Source of the DNA: Verrucomicrobiota bacterium
GTDB taxonomy: Bacteria; Verrucomicrobiota; Verrucomicrobiae; Limisphaerales; UBA11358
Direction of reading: 5' to 3'
Assembly (NCBI GenBank): GCA_014860005.1
Contig: JACZKP010000086.1
Coordinates: 1-50,593 of the forward strand
DNA length: 50,593 nucleotides
Shown: one piece after another, positions 17,197-25,524 of the stretch
Position numbering within the stretch: position 1 is the first letter of the stretch
How the letters are laid out: every line of letters begins with the position of its first letter
Made by a program: the position numbers and the translations under genes
The notes under the pieces: model-generated
What the model saw: only the letters and a program-made list of their open reading frames with translations
What the model was told of the DNA's origin: nothing
Database searches by the model: none

Positions 17197-18720
17197 CTAA
17201 AAACCCACCTTGTCTAACTCCGCCGCCAACTCGATGACGGTCAGACACGCGGTTGCGGCGAAGGTGGAGCTGAGTTGTTGATTGGCCTGATGCTGGCCGA
17301 GATCGCCATACGCCTGAAGCGCACTGAGGAGAGCGTAGATCCGACGGTTTGCTCTCTTGAGGTTGATCTGATTTTTCGTGTTGGTTGCCATCTGAAGGTG
17401 AAAGATAAGATTGTAGGGGTCATCGTGTCGAAGAGGGCCTGCTTTGCCGGCGTCTTTGATGTAAAGAGGCGATTGACCATCCGGGGATTCAAAAACCCAA
17501 ATCCTGGCGAGCGTGTGGTCAACGATGCTGCGGACTTCTTTGAAGAACCGCCTCGGATCTCCAACCCGCTCCACTGCATCGGTGACAAGGTCGCGTAGCA
17601 CGTCATCCTTCACCGTGATCTGACGAAGCCGCCATTCGACCACTGCGCGGATGTTTCGCTCATACACCGGGAGCTCTCCAAAAAGCAGCTTCACGGAAAC
17701 CAACCCACCCTGAAGGCTGGATGTAGACTGCTTGAGTAATTCGCAACGCGCCCGAATCTTGTTGCCCGCCGCCTGAGCCAGGCCGAGAGGGACGAGGGCA
17801 TGCGCCAGTTTCCCCGCTTCCCGCGCCTCGACTTCATGCTTCTCGATTAAGTCGGCGAATGCTGTTTGTTCCTCCGCTGTGCAAACGTCCCATGCCGCCT
17901 CAAGTGGATCCGTGTGCTCCGACAGAGTCCAGCCCGCTGCCAGGCGCACATTCCCGACCGTGACTGGCGAACCTTCGGCCTCGAAAAGCCATCGTGCCAA
18001 GCACACCGCCAGCCGTGGAATGCCGCCGGTCCAATGGGCGAACTCCGCTTCCACGCCCTGTTCCAACCCGCTGCGCGCCTCGGCTAGGGGCTTAAGAAAC
18101 TCACTGATCTCGTCATCGCTAAAAGCCTTGAGCCGCGTAGGTGGGTCCTCGAAGCGTACCCAAAAGTCGGAACTGCGGCCATTCGAGTTCTTGCATAATT
18201 GCCGAAGCCGCTTCCGACTAGTTGCCAGTAGGTTTGCGCTCCCAATCTTCGAGAAACCAGTAAGATTGTCCCAAAGGCCCTTCGTCAACGCCTCGCAGTC
18301 CAGCGGGTAGTCCATCCCATCCATCACGACAAGTACGCGCTTTCCCAGACCTTGGAGGTACTCGAAGAAACCCTTGATCCTGCTGTATGTCCGGTGCTCA
18401 TCCTTTTCAAAATGGCTCTTGGCGTCATCGCCAACCGATCTTACCTGCTCAGCCAGTATTTCAGCAAATTTCGCGAAGAACTCCCCGTCGTTGCTGGGAG
18501 TAAAGAGTCGCAAGTCCCAAAACACAACGTCGGAGAAACGACCACTCTCCCGCGCCGCGCTCGCCAAGGCCGTTACAAATACCGTCTTGCCATAATGCCG
18601 CGGGGCGATGATGGAAATGTGGTGCTCGTAAAGATTCTCCAGGACCTGGCCCATCAATTCGTGACGTGCCAACTCTGCTGGAGTTGGATCGGGGGTGAGC
18701 TTATATGGATTTTCACTCAT
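17197..18720 (-). CDS. P-loop ATPase (Orc/STAND-like), 507 aa
   Basis: An AAA/STAND-like ATPase with an early P-loop, APRHYGKT (39-46), Walker B RVLVVMDGMD (about 143), and the sensor-like sentence NLLATSRKRLR. A helical C-terminal half follows, including VERVGDPRRFFKEVRSIVDH, typical of Orc-like ATPases that pair with effectors. ATG at 18720 overlaps the previous stop by four bases (ATGA), which fixes the start; longer frames into the upstream gene are shadows. It forms a gene pair with the large methylase-ATPase fusion, whose own ATPase domain is of the same broad type. The role, perhaps sensing or assembly, is inferred. Confidence 0.7.
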   Translation of the reverse strand: MSENPYKLTPDPTPAELARHELMGQVLENLYEHHISIIAPRHYGKTVFVTALASAARESGRFSDVVFWDLRLFTPSNDGEFFAKFAEILAEQVRSVGDDAKSHFEKDEHRTYSRIKGFFEYLQGLGKRVLVVMDGMDYPLDCEALTKGLWDNLTGFSKIGSANLLATSRKRLRQLCKNSNGRSSDFWVRFEDPPTRLKAFSDDEISEFLKPLAEARSGLEQGVEAEFAHWTGGIPRLAVCLARWLFEAEGSPVTVGNVRLAAGWTLSEHTDPLEAAWDVCTAEEQTAFADLIEKHEVEAREAGKLAHALVPLGLAQAAGNKIRARCELLKQSTSSLQGGLVSVKLLFGELPVYERNIRAVVEWRLRQITVKDDVLRDLVTDAVERVGDPRRFFKEVRSIVDHTLARIWVFESPDGQSPLYIKDAGKAGPLRHDDPYNLIFHLQMATNTKNQINLKRANRRIYALLSALQAYGDLGQHQANQQLSSTFAATACLTVIELAAELDKVGF

Positions 18721-21700
18721 AGGGATTCGTCTTTTGCCGCTGCCAAGCTTTGATCGAAGTCCTTGTTCTGTCTCAGCCACAGTGCGAACATCGGAACTTC
18801 CAAGCGATAGAACTCCTGCCGATCCTGACGATCCAAACCCAAGATGTCGCTCTCGTGGAGGTGCTTTAGGTCGGCTTGTAGCTCCTGCCGGGAGCACGAC
18901 AGTCCCTTTGCCTCCATTACCGAACGCAACATGTTGAAGCTGACTGCGACGCCTTTTCCCTCAAATTCATCAATGATGAACAGCAGGCAGCGCCGGTGCT
19001 CAGACTTGATGTAATCCCACAACGTTTCAAAATGCTCGTTGTCGGCGGTCTTCTCGCTCACAACTTCCTGTACTAACTCAAGCGTAACCGACGCCCGCTT
19101 TCGCTGCTTGCAGAGGGCAAAAACCCGGTGGCAAATCCCTTGGATGAGGAGCGGTTGACAGGCGGTGAGTTGTATTATGCTGCGGATGGCTTCCTCGGCG
19201 TACACCAGACGTCCACTGACCGGCTCCTCGATCAATCGGCGGGCTTCTTCAGGTTGGAGGCCGCGCAGCGTGACGGGTTCCCCCAAGCTGAACAACATGT
19301 TCCAGTAATCCTTCCGCAGCCGGCGAATCGTGCGTGAGCCGGTGAAGATGCCTGCCACTTCGCCTTGATGCTGAAACAGACTACGGAAATTCTCAGGAAC
19401 CTGATCGCTGGTGATTTTGCTGTCGATACCATCCTGAATCCGGTCGAATTCCTCCAACACCAGCAACAACCGCCGTGGCGCAAGCGCCGTACGAAGTCCT
19501 TGGAAAAGTGTTTTGAAAGTTGTCCATGATTGCTCGGGCGAGATCAATTTTGGAGTTTCAGAATCCAGCCACGTCTGAAATGCCAAATCACTCACAGGCG
19601 GCACTACTCCCACGCCAGGAAATTCAAGCTGCGGCAGGGACGTGCGCGCTGCGGTAATAAGCTCGCGCGCCATGCCGATGAAGATGTTGCGCGTCGGGAT
19701 TCCCGGACGTGCGGTCGGACCGTCCTCGCCACCGAAGTCCTGAAAGTCAATGAACACAGGAACCCATATCTCCGGCAGGTGACGGCGTATCAGCTGCTTC
19801 AGCAGCCACGTTTTTCCAATTCCTCGGTTTCCTTCCACCAATAGGATTGTCGTACTGCTGGGGCGATCCAAGGTGTCAACAATCCGCCGCAACTCGGCTT
19901 CGCGGCCATAGAACATTCCCTCGTGCCGGCCTTCTGGCAGCCGACGGTAAATGTATGGATTTTCACCGAGGTTGCCGGTCGCCGCTGCGGCTGTCCGCAA
20001 TGAAACCACTTCAAATGCGAGTTCGATTTCTCCCGTCACTTCCGCCTCATCCATCTGGCGACCGGTCCAGCGGACGGACAAGCGATGCTTTCCGATTTCC
20101 TTTCCCAAAATCTTGACCGGCCAATGGTGAGTCGCTCGCTGGGGCAACAAACTCCAGCTCTCCATAGATTCATACGGGCTGGTTTCAAACCTCAGTTTTC
20201 TAATGGGCAAGGCCCCTTCGTTGGTAACACTAATGGAGATTTCGGTAGGAATGCCTATTGTGGTTTGTGCCGGCGAAAGAGAGGCACTCAGCCGAACGCC
20301 CGCAAGATGCAAGCCGGAATCTGCTTTCCATATATCGACCAAGGCGCTAATAAGCCCTGCCATCCGATCAACCACCTTTCGGATCACCGCCGAATCACTG
20401 GAAGCCCTTTGCGCCCGCTTTGCAAGCTCATCGTGTGCCCTGCCCAAATCTGTTCGCCCACTGCTAAAATTCAGCTTCCAAGCCTGCAAACTGCAAAACC
20501 GCTCCGGCCCCAAAGGGAGTGCGAAAATATCTAACAAGCGCATGGCAAAATCTTGAAACCCCGCCAGCCAATCAAACAGCGGTTCGATCCCCTCGTCCAC
20601 GGTTCCATCATGCCGAATATGTTCCAATCGTGTTACAAGGTCTCTTAGTAGCTCACGAGCCGATTTGCTTGTTGACTCATCTCTTTTGGTTTCGGTTAGA
20701 GCACGCACCAAGTCGTCTTCTAGCAGGAACCGGACAGAAGCTGAGAAGCCCGTCTTCGCCTCCAAAAGTCGGATGATGCCTTCCAGGCTTTGGCCGACCG
20801 AAATGTGACCGATGGCGTCGGGCGGGATTCCGCCTGTGAACACAGGTACCGGTAGATGGTCCACACAGAATTTGCTCAAACGATTGATGGAACCACCCAC
20901 GCTCCTCTCTTCCAACCAGCGTTGATACGGTTCCGAAGTCAGCAAACATGGAAGGTAACTTGCGAACCTCGGATCGGTGGCTCGAATGATAACAACGCCG
21001 TTCGCCGCCACCATTTTTGGACTACTGGCCGCGACCACTGCGACCTTCCCAATGGTCCCCGCCACGGTGAGCAGAATGTCGCCCTCGTACAAGAAACAAT
21101 GCTTGGGTGTGCGGTCAATGCCCACCTTGGTTAACAACGCCATGTTTGGTAATACACTCAATTTGTGGTCCGGGGAGGGTAACTGTTTCGAGATGTCGCG
21201 TACTCTCACCAAGCGGACGCCATCGGTTTCCGCCACTGGATTCTCTGCCCCTTTAACCCACAAGTCCGAGCGCCGATAAACCATGCCCGTCCGCACCAAA
21301 CAACACTCTTGAAGCGTCTGGATTTTCGCATGTTGGGTGGTCCGCTGAACTGCGTCCAAGAGCACCTGTAGCTGGTCTGGTCCAGTGGACTTGGGAAGAA
21401 GCTCCCACCGCCGATCGGCAAGCGTCCCTACGGCCTCGTGGCTTACCAGCGGTTGAGTAGCGAGCGAAATCGGTTCGGAATGACCTTTATCGGTCTGCCT
21501 TGGGGGACCGGCAGCGTCCTCATGGCTAACTTCTTGTTCGAGTTCCGTCCGCAAACGATCCACCAGTTCTTTCTTTCGGTTCGGCTGTTCGTAGCTGGCT
21601 AGGACATCGCGCGTCGTCTTCATTTGAATAAATCCAACGGTCTTGACCGGTTGTCGGCGATGTATCACCAAGAGGCTCGTCCGGAGTTCGCCCAAACCAT

Positions 21701-22808
21701 GAATTGCTCCCTCTGGAACCGAGGCAACGGCCACGAGCCGGAACTCATTCAGAATCCGTTTGCGCAGCATCTCTTCCGCGCCCGGTCGGTATAGAAACGC
21801 CTCCGGCATTAGTACCACTGCACGTCCACCAGGTTTCAAATGAGCGAGAACGTGTTGCAGGACGAGCGTCTCCATGGATCGCGAGCGTATGGGAAACCGT
21901 GCCGATTGCTCCGGCGTTGCCGAACTTCCGATGGGTGGATTGCACAGGATCACATCAAAGCCGCCGTTCCGGCCCGTATCGGGAGTTGGCCGCTCCAGCA
22001 CATCGCCGAGTTCCAGCCGGGGGCGCGTGATACCCGCGAGCATCAATCGAGCAAGGGCCATGAGACAGATGTTTGGCTGGATTTCCATGCCGAAAAAAGT
22101 GGAAGTCCTGACCGTCTCCGCCAGTGCCGGGCTGCTTTGTGCGAGCGCGGGCAGGATGACGCGTTCGGCCGTGCGCACCAGCAGCGTGCCCGCGCCGGTG
22201 CAGGGGTTGTAAATCTTCTCGCCGGCTTTGGGCGCGACCAAATCAATCATCAAGTCGGCGATCTTGTCTGGCGTGGTGAACTCGCCGACCCCGCGCCAGT
22301 ATTTCGAGTAACCGGGAAACACCTGGAAGCGCTGCTGCAATTGAACGACAGGCCCGTTGGGTGCAAACGCGTCGTCGGTCGCCAGCGGACCACGCGTGAG
22401 CAAGGTCAGAACGCCTCTGAGCGCTTCCTTGTCGAGTTCGTTTGCTGGCAACAAGCGCGGGAGAATCCGAAGCAGGCTGCCTGCGCGAGCCTGGACCAGT
22501 TGTGGATAGACCGTGGTTTGCAGATGTTGGGCGAACGAGTCCGGTTCAAGCGAACGGAGCGTGGACCACTTCGCCGATTGGGGGAGTTCCGGGTGAAAGG
22601 TCTCGCCATCAAACTCAGCGATGGCCTTGCGCTCAGAATCTTCGTATTCGGTGATGCGCAGGACTGCCAGCAGGCACAGGAATTTCAGCGGCTCGAGTCC
22701 CCACGCAATCGACAACTCCTGTCGCGAGCCGTTGTGCCAGGTCAGCATCTCACCGCGACCGGTGTTGCTCATCTCCCAGCGAGGTAGTTTGTCCATGAGC
22801 GAAGGCAT
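18717..22808 (-). CDS. Methylase - HsdS-like TRD - Ig-like - STAND ATPase fusion (1363 aa)
   Basis: A striking multidomain protein; positions are counted from ATG at 22808. An HsdM-like helical N-terminus and a SAM-methylase fold come first, with motif I NPCTGAGTL (about 201-209) and motif IV CNPPIG (about 289-294). A single HsdS-type target-recognition domain follows (about 500-660, with LVRVRDISK and LYEGDILLTVAGTIGK). Then come a helical linker, an Ig/CARDB-like beta domain (about 835-935) and a C-terminal ATPase with Walker A GNRGIGKT (993-1000) and Walker B LLLVLEEFD (about 1114-1122). Motif IV lacks the usual aromatic (NPPY/F/W), so methylation may be lost. The start is one base after the hsdS stop. 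It ends in an ATGA overlap with the next ATPase gene. Confidence 0.75.
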   Translation of the reverse strand: MPSLMDKLPRWEMSNTGRGEMLTWHNGSRQELSIAWGLEPLKFLCLLAVLRITEYEDSERKAIAEFDGETFHPELPQSAKWSTLRSLEPDSFAQHLQTTVYPQLVQARAGSLLRILPRLLPANELDKEALRGVLTLLTRGPLATDDAFAPNGPVVQLQQRFQVFPGYSKYWRGVGEFTTPDKIADLMIDLVAPKAGEKIYNPCTGAGTLLVRTAERVILPALAQSSPALAETVRTSTFFGMEIQPNICLMALARLMLAGITRPRLELGDVLERPTPDTGRNGGFDVILCNPPIGSSATPEQSARFPIRSRSMETLVLQHVLAHLKPGGRAVVLMPEAFLYRPGAEEMLRKRILNEFRLVAVASVPEGAIHGLGELRTSLLVIHRRQPVKTVGFIQMKTTRDVLASYEQPNRKKELVDRLRTELEQEVSHEDAAGPPRQTDKGHSEPISLATQPLVSHEAVGTLADRRWELLPKSTGPDQLQVLLDAVQRTTQHAKIQTLQECCLVRTGMVYRRSDLWVKGAENPVAETDGVRLVRVRDISKQLPSPDHKLSVLPNMALLTKVGIDRTPKHCFLYEGDILLTVAGTIGKVAVVAASSPKMVAANGVVIIRATDPRFASYLPCLLTSEPYQRWLEERSVGGSINRLSKFCVDHLPVPVFTGGIPPDAIGHISVGQSLEGIIRLLEAKTGFSASVRFLLEDDLVRALTETKRDESTSKSARELLRDLVTRLEHIRHDGTVDEGIEPLFDWLAGFQDFAMRLLDIFALPLGPERFCSLQAWKLNFSSGRTDLGRAHDELAKRAQRASSDSAVIRKVVDRMAGLISALVDIWKADSGLHLAGVRLSASLSPAQTTIGIPTEISISVTNEGALPIRKLRFETSPYESMESWSLLPQRATHHWPVKILGKEIGKHRLSVRWTGRQMDEAEVTGEIELAFEVVSLRTAAAATGNLGENPYIYRRLPEGRHEGMFYGREAELRRIVDTLDRPSSTTILLVEGNRGIGKTWLLKQLIRRHLPEIWVPVFIDFQDFGGEDGPTARPGIPTRNIFIGMARELITAARTSLPQLEFPGVGVVPPVSDLAFQTWLDSETPKLISPEQSWTTFKTLFQGLRTALAPRRLLLVLEEFDRIQDGIDSKITSDQVPENFRSLFQHQGEVAGIFTGSRTIRRLRKDYWNMLFSLGEPVTLRGLQPEEARRLIEEPVSGRLVYAEEAIRSIIQLTACQPLLIQGICHRVFALCKQRKRASVTLELVQEVVSEKTADNEHFETLWDYIKSEHRRCLLFIIDEFEGKGVAVSFNMLRSVMEAKGLSCSRQELQADLKHLHESDILGLDRQDRQEFYRLEVPMFALWLRQNKDFDQSLAAAKDESL

Positions 22809-22809
22809 A

Positions 22810-23997
22810 TCACAGGTTTCCGGCGAAGGCTTCGCGCAGGATGGATTCGCGGAGGGCTGGGTAATCCGCCTCCTGGTCCTCAAATTGCGCTTCCATCGCC
22901 GTCGCCGCCGTTTCGACTCGTTGAAGGAACGCCGTGATGACCTCCTGGTCGGCTCGGTGCTTCGGGAAGGGGATCGGAAGCGTTTGAAGGGATTTGTAGT
23001 AAACCGCGCAAACGTTCGTGGTCTTGCTTTTGCGCAGGTCCAACTCGCTTTGCACGAACGGGTGTTGGTAGGCGTAGTTCACGTAGCGCGAAAGAACATC
23101 ATCCCGGAAGCGCACCCGCATGATGTTGTTGTTGAAAAGCAGTGGTTCGGGAAAAGCGGGAACAATTGCCGTTTTTCCAACAAGCTCGGCGCTGTTGCGA
23201 GTGTTGAAGAGAAAATCACCTTCGGCCAAAGCGTTTTCGCTCGCCTCCTGCTGCGTGGCGTCCACGCGCGTCATGGGTGAAAGTTCAACCCGCCCACCGC
23301 GGGCGATGTTGTTCATTTTGAAATAAGCAAACGCCCGGCTGTCCCCTTGTTCGCTTTTGCCCCGCACCAAGCCGAGTCGCGTTGTCGCAACGAGTTCCCC
23401 GAAAGGCTTTGTCGTGTTGGCGATCACTAACGGGTCGAGGCGTTCACGAACGGCCGCAGCCAGCAGCGAACGAGCCTCTGTCTCCGCCTCCCCCCGCAGT
23501 CGCTGCATTTCCTCGACGCGGCTCAGGCACTCTTTGATGCGGTCCACCAGCCGGCGCTGCTCGGCTGGGGCGGGGTAACAAATCTCAAGAGAGCGGAGCC
23601 AGGTTAGCGAAGTGTTCTTTATAGCGGTTGAGGTTGAAGCCGCCTCGATTTCGCGAATCCGAGCTTGTAGCAAGAGATAAAGATAATCTGACAGGAGCCC
23701 GTCCGCGGGCGTCAGTTTCATGATTCGCTGGTTTAACAGGCTCTTTGGCCCCGACCAAAGCTCGACCTTGAAACTGCCAGATAGGCTGAGGAGCAATTCT
23801 CCACCGGTTAGCAGATACTCTGGAGAGTATTCTCGATCCCAGTATGCAAAATCTGCGTTGGGATTCTTTCCGAGGTTTTGAATTCGAACCACAGGAAGAC
23901 CGTTGCCGCTGTAATTAAATCGTGAGGCGGGCCATGCATTGCCTGACATCACCCCGCAAACTTCGCCAAGTGGTTTTCGTGTAATGTTGAACCTCAT
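22810..23997 (-). CDS. hsdS: Type I restriction specificity subunit HsdS
   Basis: A 395-residue HsdS with two target-recognition domains separated by conserved helices. The first TRD spans about 1-140 (RIQNLG, LLLSLSGSF, LEICYPAPAEQ), with helix EQRRLVDRIKECLSRVEEM. The second runs about 195-350 (FAYFKMNNIARGG, GDFLFNTRNSAELVG, LPIPFPKHRADQ), closed by a second coiled-coil helix. It binds two HsdM subunits and sets the bipartite DNA site. Its ATG overlaps the hsdM stop by four bases (ATGA). The downstream fusion protein brings a third, separate TRD to the same operon. Confidence 0.9.
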   Translation of the reverse strand: MRFNITRKPLGEVCGVMSGNAWPASRFNYSGNGLPVVRIQNLGKNPNADFAYWDREYSPEYLLTGGELLLSLSGSFKVELWSGPKSLLNQRIMKLTPADGLLSDYLYLLLQARIREIEAASTSTAIKNTSLTWLRSLEICYPAPAEQRRLVDRIKECLSRVEEMQRLRGEAETEARSLLAAAVRERLDPLVIANTTKPFGELVATTRLGLVRGKSEQGDSRAFAYFKMNNIARGGRVELSPMTRVDATQQEASENALAEGDFLFNTRNSAELVGKTAIVPAFPEPLLFNNNIMRVRFRDDVLSRYVNYAYQHPFVQSELDLRKSKTTNVCAVYYKSLQTLPIPFPKHRADQEVITAFLQRVETAATAMEAQFEDQEADYPALRESILREAFAGNL

Positions 23998-25520
23998 GAC
24001 GTGAGCATAACTTCCAACTCATCCGCCAGTTCCGCGATACGTTCCTGCTTGGCCTTGATGCTCTCGACCAGTTCCAGTGGCGTGCGCTCCACAGCTTCCG
24101 CTTCCCGGAATGGATTCTTGGCGGAAAGATCCCAGCCGCGCTTCTCAAGCTCCGCCAGCGGCAGAAGCCAGGAGTTGTCGCCGCACACGCGCTTTTCCCA
24201 CTTCGCCAGGAAGTCGGGGAACTGGTCGCCATCGACGGGCCTGCGCGTCTGCTTTAACTCGAAGCCGTCGTTGGTGAGTTCGTAGAACCAAACGTCCTTG
24301 GTGGTCTTGCCGTCCTTCTCCCGGTTGAAGAACAGCACGTTCGTCTTAACGCCGGCATAAGGCAAAAAGCATCCCGCCGGCAGCGAGAGCACGGTGCGGA
24401 CGTTGAATTCCTTGAGCAACCTTTCGCGCACCTTGGCATCCGGCCCACCCCGGAACAGCACGCCTTCCGGCACGATGACGCCTGCGCGCCCACCCAGCGC
24501 CAGGTTGGCCATAATGTGTTGCACGAACAGAATTTCCGTGGCGCTGGAGTGAATCGTGAAATTGGTCTGGAGCGAGCGGTCCAGCTTGCCGCCGTAGGGC
24601 GGGTTGGCAAGCGTGACGGAGTATTTATTTTTCTCCGCCACGTTGGCGGTGTGGAGTTCCAAGGTGTTGGCCAGTTCAAAGTTCGCCGACTCGATGCCGT
24701 GCAGAATCATGTTCATCGTCCCCAGCAGGTAGCTGAGCGGCTTGAATTCGACGCCGTAGAAGGTGGCGTGATGAAACTTTTCCAAATCCGCGCCACTCAT
24801 GTGCGGCGTGGTTTTGAGGATGTAATCTGCCGATTCGGTCTCGAAACCGGCGCTGCCAAAGCACGGGTCATAAATCCGGTCACGAAGGTGCGGGCGCACG
24901 ACACGCACCATCGCCCGGATGATATGGCGTGGGGAATAAAATTCGCCCGCGTAACCCGGTGAATCCGCCGCCACCTGTTTGAGCAAGCTCTCGTAAAGCT
25001 CGGACAGGATCATCACGTCTGTCCGGTCGCTGAAATGCAGCTTGTTCACCTGGTCCACGACTTTGGCGAAGATGACGCCGCGCCGGCAGTAGTTGCGGAC
25101 GGTGGAGAAGATGCGCTGGAAGCGTTGGGCGACCGGGTCGGTTCCCAAGCTCAGGAGCTTGGGCCAGACCTTGTCGTTGACGAGCTTCAGCATGTCGTCG
25201 GGCCGGTCGGTCATCTTCGACCAGGTGGCCCAGCGCAACTCCACCGGCAGACGGTTCTCGACCATCTTGTCCTCGAACACGGCCACGTCGGCGCGGACGG
25301 CCTCGGCTTCGTCGAAGGCTTTCAGGAAGAACATCCACGCGAGTTGCTCCACGTAGTTACGCGGGTCCACGCCGTCGGAGTTGAGGTAGTCGCAAGCGGT
25401 CTTGATGGCCGTGTTGACCTCGGCGCGGCGATGCTCCAGTTGCTCGCCCGACAGCACGGCAAGTGAGGCGGCTTCCTTGGTCTTGGCAGCCTTGGTTTGG
25501 TATTGGATTGATTTGCTCAT
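23994..25520 (-). CDS. hsdM: Type I restriction N6-adenine methylase HsdM
   Basis: A 508-residue type I modification subunit that methylates adenine with SAM. The helical HsdM N-terminus (YVEQLAWMFFLKAFDE) is followed by motif X/I GEFYSPRHIIRAMV and DPCFGSAGFETE, and motif IV LANPPYGG, which keeps the aromatic Tyr. A C-terminal helix (ELVESIKAKQERIAELADELE) is the usual HsdS contact. Length is normal. It lies 4 bases after the hsdR stop and overlaps hsdS by four bases. It is the canonical methylase of this operon, in contrast to the fusion protein downstream. Confidence 0.93.
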   Translation of the reverse strand: MSKSIQYQTKAAKTKEAASLAVLSGEQLEHRRAEVNTAIKTACDYLNSDGVDPRNYVEQLAWMFFLKAFDEAEAVRADVAVFEDKMVENRLPVELRWATWSKMTDRPDDMLKLVNDKVWPKLLSLGTDPVAQRFQRIFSTVRNYCRRGVIFAKVVDQVNKLHFSDRTDVMILSELYESLLKQVAADSPGYAGEFYSPRHIIRAMVRVVRPHLRDRIYDPCFGSAGFETESADYILKTTPHMSGADLEKFHHATFYGVEFKPLSYLLGTMNMILHGIESANFELANTLELHTANVAEKNKYSVTLANPPYGGKLDRSLQTNFTIHSSATEILFVQHIMANLALGGRAGVIVPEGVLFRGGPDAKVRERLLKEFNVRTVLSLPAGCFLPYAGVKTNVLFFNREKDGKTTKDVWFYELTNDGFELKQTRRPVDGDQFPDFLAKWEKRVCGDNSWLLPLAELEKRGWDLSAKNPFREAEAVERTPLELVESIKAKQERIAELADELEVMLTS

Positions 25521-25524
25521 CGGT

